Shown here: one piece after another, positions 58,860 to 64,000 of the stretch | How the letters are laid out: every line of letters begins with the position of its first letter | How positions within the stretch are numbered: position 1 is the stretch's first letter | Source: Diogma glabrata | Taxonomy: Eukaryota; Arthropoda; Insecta; Diptera; Cylindrotomidae | DNA length: 64,000 nucleotides | Assembly (NCBI GenBank): GCA_963693315.1 | Contig: OY856186.1 | Location: forward strand, 374,396,910 to 374,460,909 | Direction: 5' to 3' | Notes under the pieces: model-generated | Databases searched by the model: none | The model's input: only the letters and a program-made list of their open reading frames with translations | What the model was told of the DNA's origin: nothing | Made by a program: the position numbers and the translations under genes

Positions 58860-61260
58860 AACACCTCTAAGTTTAAATCTTGAATAACTTCTGATCCCGG
58901 GCTATGATCTTAGTGAAACTTAGTATATAAGGTTTTAGTACTGTTTCAAATATTTCTGCATACCAACTTCCGGTTTGTCACTTCCGCTTAAAAAGGTCGA
59001 TCTTCATGAAATGTTGCGAAAAGCTTTTATATAACATGAGAAAGATTTTATCAGCTTTTGGAGCACATTGGATAAAGGGTTGGGGGGGTCCACCATACAA
59101 CAGGTGGTTTTTTCCACAAAGTTTTTATGTTTGTTGGGAGCATAAAACATTCATTCGTGAATGAATTTTGATGACACTTTGGAAAAAGACGCAAACATGT
59201 GTGACAAAGAACTGATTAGATTTTGAGCGATAGTGAACAAAGTGGTGGGGGGTCCCAGGAGCACCTGTTTTTTTGAAAGCTCTATAACATCTGTACCTGA
59301 TAAGCGAATTGGACCAAACTTGGTACATGAGCATGTAGTACGGTTTACAATAGTTCTGCATCCCAACTTTCGGTTTTTCACTTCCGGTAAAAACTTATTT
59401 TTGTACTTTTTTTTTCTACTAAGTTTTTTCAGTGTCTTTATGCACACTTCAGCCTACAATAATGAAGTGATTATGATGAAACTTATGGAATAGGATTCCA
59501 ATTAGTGTGAAAAGATAATTATCATGTTTTGGGACACATTGATCAAAGTGGTGGGGGGTCTACCATACAAATGCTGACTTTTCACACTTTGTTTTTTAAG
59601 TTTGTTGGGAGCATAGAGACTTTATTCATTAATTTATTTTAATGACCACTTGGGAAAAAGATGGAGACTTAAGTAACAAAGAACTGATTAGTTTTTGGAT
59701 AATATTGGAATAAGTGGTGGGGGTCCTCCCATACACCTGTTTAATGTGTCACACTTTTTTCAATGTTTGTTGGGAGCACACAGCATTCGTTTGTGAACGA
59801 ATTTTGATGACACTTTGGAAAAAAATACAAACATGTATGGCAAAGAACTGATTAGTTTTTGAGCGATAGTGAACAAAGTGGTGGGGGGTGTCCCATACAC
59901 CTGTTTTTTTTAAAGCTCAATAACATCTGTACCTGATAATCGAATTGGATGAAACTTGGTACATGAGCATTTAGTACAGTTCACAACAGTTCTACATCCC
60001 AACTTCCGGTTTTTTACTTCCGGTAAATTTTTTTTTTTTGTAAATTTTTGAAGTTTTTTCAGTGTTTTTATGCACAATACAGCCTACAATAATGAAGTGA
60101 TTATGATGAAACTTATGGACATAAGTTTTTTCATAAGAATCATAAGAATCTTTTGGGACACATTGATCAAAGTGGCGGGGTCTACCATACAACTGCTGAC
60201 TTTTCACACTTTGTTTTTAAAGTTTGTTGGGAGCGTACAGACTTCATTCATTAATCAATTCTAATGACACTTTGAAAAAAGATGGAAACTTAAATGACAA
60301 GGAACTGATTAGTTTTTGGACAATATTGGGATAAGTGGTACGGGGTCTCCCGAACACCTGTTTACTGTGTCATCATTTTTTCAATGTTTGTTTGAGCACA
60401 CAGCATTCGTTCGTGAACCAATTTTGATGACACTTTGGAAAAAAATGCAAACATGTATGGCAAAGAACTGATTAGTTTTTGAGCGATAGTGAACAAAGTG
60501 GTGTGGGTGTCCCACACACCTGTTTTTTGTAAAGCTCTATAACATCTGTACCTGATAATCAAATTGGATGAAACTTTGTACATAAGCATTTAGTATGATT
60601 TACAAAAATTCTGCATCCCAACTTCCGGTTTTTTACTTCCGGTAAAAAAAAAATTTTTTTAATTGTTGGCAGTTTTTTCAGTATCTTTATGCACACTACA
60701 GCCTACAATAATGAAGTGATTATGATAAAACTTATGGAAAGGTTTCAATTAGTGTAAAAAGATAATTATCATCTTTTGGGACACATTGATCAAAGTGGCG
60801 GGGGTCTACCATACAAATGCTGACTTTTCACACTTTGTTTTTAAAGTTTGTTGGGAGCATAGAGATTTCATTCATTAATCAATTTTAATGGCACTTTGAA
60901 AAAAGATAAAGACTTTATTGACAAAGAATTGACTAGTTTTTGGACAATATTGGGATAAGTGGTGGGGTCCTCCCAAACACCTGTTTATTGTTTCAATGTT
61001 TGTTGGAAGCATACAACATTCGTTCGTTAAGTAATTTTGATGACAAAAGATGCAAATATGTATGGCAAGGAACTGATTAGTTTTTTTTAGCGATAGTGAA
61101 CAAAGTGGTAGGGGTTCCTCCAAGCACCTGTTATTTTGGAAACTCAATAACTTCTGTACCTGATAATCGAGTTGGATTAAATTTGGTACATACACATTTA
61201 GTACGGTTTACAACAGTTCTGCATCCTAACTTCCACTTTGTCACTTCCGATAAAATTTTT
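58860..61260. repeat. Higher-order tandem array (about 620-bp units)
   Basis: Marker CCCAACTTCCGGTTTTTTAC recurs near 58970 (variant), 59363 (variant), 59998, 60617 and 61228 (variant), giving spacings of about 390, 635, 617 and 610 bp. Each 620-bp unit is made of related subunits of roughly 150-300 bp marked by TTTTGATGACACTTTGGAAA, AAAGAACTGATTAGTTTTTG, AAAGTGGTGGGGGGT(C/G)T and CATACACCTG or CATACAACTG. This is a higher-order repeat. The open frames in it are incidental. Confidence 0.85.
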
Positions 61261-61402
61261 TTACTTTTTCTCGTACAACAGAATTTATGTTTGATGGGAT
61301 ACTACTGCTTGCTTTAATATTTTTATTATTAGAACTACGAAGTCCATAATATTGGTTAGCTTTTAATTAAAGTATTTTATGGATATTAGCTCATTATATA
61401 TC

Positions 61403-61478
61403 CAGCAGCCAAATTCTGTAACTGTGAAGTGGTAAAGTGTTAAAAATTTCTTCATTTCTTTTCATTTCGATTTTATCA
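61403..61478. repeat. MITE family A, half copy
   Basis: CAGCAGCCAAATTCTGTAAC followed by TGTGAAGTGGTAAAGTG and the T-rich loop as in copies 1 and 2. The second terminal repeat is absent. Confidence 0.8.
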
Positions 61479-61479
61479 C

Positions 61480-61924
61480 CAAATTTTTATCATTTTATTA
61501 TTTTTTGCGATTCTAAGTACAATTTATGTGATGTAAGTTTTAACAAATCTTATAGCAGGCGAGTATCAAATGTCAGTGAATATTATTTTTATTGATTGTT
61601 TGTATATCTAGCTTCTTGTACAAAGGTTTATCTTTCTTCAACAATTTGCCGGATAATATAAAATTAGAAAAACAAATCTCAAAATTTAAAAAAGCGCTAA
61701 AAACATATATATTTCAATTGTACTCTACATAGATCATTATATTTAATACAGAACCACTTTATTATTTATTACTTTACTTATTATTTTTTTTTTTTTTAGT
61801 ATATTATTTGTAAATTATTCATAATTAACCAAATCAATTTATTTAATTTTTTTTTTTCTAAGAGAATTATAAAATTTAATAAACTATTTAAGACTTGAGC
61901 CAATTAAAAGAAAATATATCTATA
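61480..61924. other. AT-rich non-coding stretch
   Basis: Poly-T runs and AT-rich sequence. No gene seen. Confidence 0.5.
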
Positions 61925-62933
<1,009 letters not shown>

Positions 62934-62940
62934 TTCTTCT

Positions 62941-64000
62941 ATGGCTAAACATGAGTTTCCCGAATGTCTCAAAACTGCATTACTAGTACCAATACACAAA
63001 AGTTCTAGTAAGATGACTGCTAGCAATTATCGTCCGATTTCTCTTTTGAGTACATTCTCTAAAATATTTGAGAGCGTGCTTTACCGAAGATTAGACAAGT
63101 TTTGCCAGATAAACAATATAATAAGTAAACGACAATTTGGATTTTGTAAAAAGTCGAGTACACTATCCGCTGTATCTGAAATTATATATGATGCTAAAAC
63201 CGGCCTTGATAAGAAACGACTAGTGTCATGCATTTTTATCGACTTTCAAAAAGCATTTGACTCGGTATGTCGCAAAATCCTAATTAAAAAACTGTTTGAT
63301 ATTGGAATTAGAAATGATAGTTTAAGAATGTTTTGGAGCTACCTTTCGAGTAGGAAGCAATCAGTCAAAATAGATTCAACCGTGGGCAGTACTCAAGATA
63401 TCATGTATGGTGTGCCACAAGGTTCTTTGCTTGGGCCACTCCTCTTTAACATATATGTAAACGATGTATTTTCACTTATGCTATGTGGAAAAACTGTAAT
63501 GTTTGCTGATGACATGGCTTTGATATACAATGAAAAAACATGTAGTGACCTTCGCCTTAAAATGCAGTCTGACCTCAACCTTATATCAAATTGGACGGCA
63601 AAAAATCATCTCAAATTAAATGAAAAGAAAACTAATTATTTGATATTTTCTACAAAAAATAAATGCATGCATGAATATGACAGTTTTGTCTTATATGTAA
63701 ATAGTAACATAATATCAAGAGTTTACTCCACCGAATACTTGGGACTTTATATTGATCCCTATCTAACATGGTCTTTCCATATAAATAAACTAAAAAATAA
63801 AATTCGTACATCTAACTTTATCCTCTATAAAATGAGAAATATATTGCCAAAAAAAATCAAATATCTTATCTATCATACTCATGTATTAAGTCATGTTAGA
63901 TATTTGCTTCCAATTTGGGGTATCACAGCATATACGAGAATTCGAGAAATTCATGTTTTACTAAATAAATCATTAAGAAATGTCAAAAACCTTAAGTTTG
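62941..64000 (+). CDS. LINE reverse transcriptase (CR1/Jockey-like), open to the window edge
   Basis: The frame has no stop from before ATG 62941 to base 64000 (353 codons visible). RT blocks in order: [71 protein letters not shown], the catalytic [11 protein letters not shown] (FADD at about residues 188-191), [15 protein letters not shown] and [16 protein letters not shown]. This pattern belongs to CR1/Jockey-group LINEs, where RT copies element RNA at a nicked target. The endonuclease and upstream RT part are missing: the frame starts directly at the (TA)n tract, so the copy is probably 5'-truncated. The absence of stops suggests a young copy. Confidence 0.85.
   Translation, partial: MAKHEFPECLKTALLVPIHKSSSKMTASNYRPISLLSTFSKIFESVLYRRLDKFCQINNIISKRQFGFCKKSSTLSAVSEIIYDAKTGLDKKRLVSCIFIDFQKAFDSVCRKILIKKLFDIGIRNDSLRMFWSYLSSRKQSVKIDSTVGSTQDIMYGVPQGSLLGPLLFNIYVNDVFSLMLCGKTVMFADDMALIYNEKTCSDLRLKMQSDLNLISNWTAKNHLKLNEKKTNYLIFSTKNKCMHEYDSFVLYVNSNIISRVYSTEYLGLYIDPYLTWSFHINKLKNKIRTSNFILYKMRNILPKKIKYLIYHTHVLSHVRYLLPIWGITAYTRIREIHVLLNKSLRNVKNLKF

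Noticed and set aside
59125..61317. Several 60-106 codon frames in the 58.9-61.3 kb array
   Set aside because: They repeat with the tandem units, shift between copies and show no conserved protein pattern.

Overview
The window is AT-rich, intron-bearing animal DNA, most likely from an insect. The signs are Jockey-, RTE- and CR1-like LINEs, a Penelope-like fragment, Gypsy and Copia elements, pogo and hAT relics, a TCAGTT initiator-like site, and huge (TA)n tracts. The species cannot be named. No rRNA, intact tRNA, CRISPR or bacterial-type operon is visible. One 200-base run of N (4560-4759) is an assembly gap. Almost all recognisable coding sequence belongs to mobile elements, most of it broken.

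Layout. 1-3868: a small MITE, a pogo/Tigger relic, a decayed gene of a multicopy family, then the 5' end of a minus-strand Gypsy element (SAP-domain gag, 669-bp LTR). 3869-7238: (AT)n blocks and a 1.5-kb palindrome with an extra arm next to the gap. 7270-11400: a nearly full-length minus-strand LINE with ORF1p and a frameshifted ORF2. 12460-13002: a 0.5-kb (TA)n tract. 13.1-16.96 kb: a hammerhead-like motif, Gypsy integrase relic, MITE and hAT relic. 19.4-20.1 kb: Penelope-like reverse transcriptase (RT) relic. 20.6-23.1 kb: a foldback element built of about 150-bp repeats, with a nested insertion. 24-27.7 kb: a 145-bp satellite, split by a dispersed repeat. 29-29.8 kb: short-period repeats. 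31.8-32.8 kb: LINE relic. 35.5-35.9 kb: Copia gag relic. 39.5-52.6 kb: a Copia element split by a 10.2-kb Gypsy insertion with matching LTRs and a 4-bp target duplication. 55.7-58.5 kb: decayed minus-strand Gypsy. 58.9-61.3 kb: a higher-order tandem array. 61.9-62.9 kb: a (TA/TG)n tract. 62941 to the end: an open LINE RT frame that leaves the window.

The best candidates for host genes are two minus-strand genes for small secreted proteins (92 aa at 18152-18430, 116 aa at 33568-33918). They share an identical 13-residue core, an intron ending exactly at the ATG, and a TATA box about 100 bp before the first splice donor. In the core, all six codon differences are synonymous, which points to selection on the peptide. 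I do not recognise the family, and this is the strongest lead in the window. Weaker host-exon candidates lie at 37477-37867 and 53496-53594.
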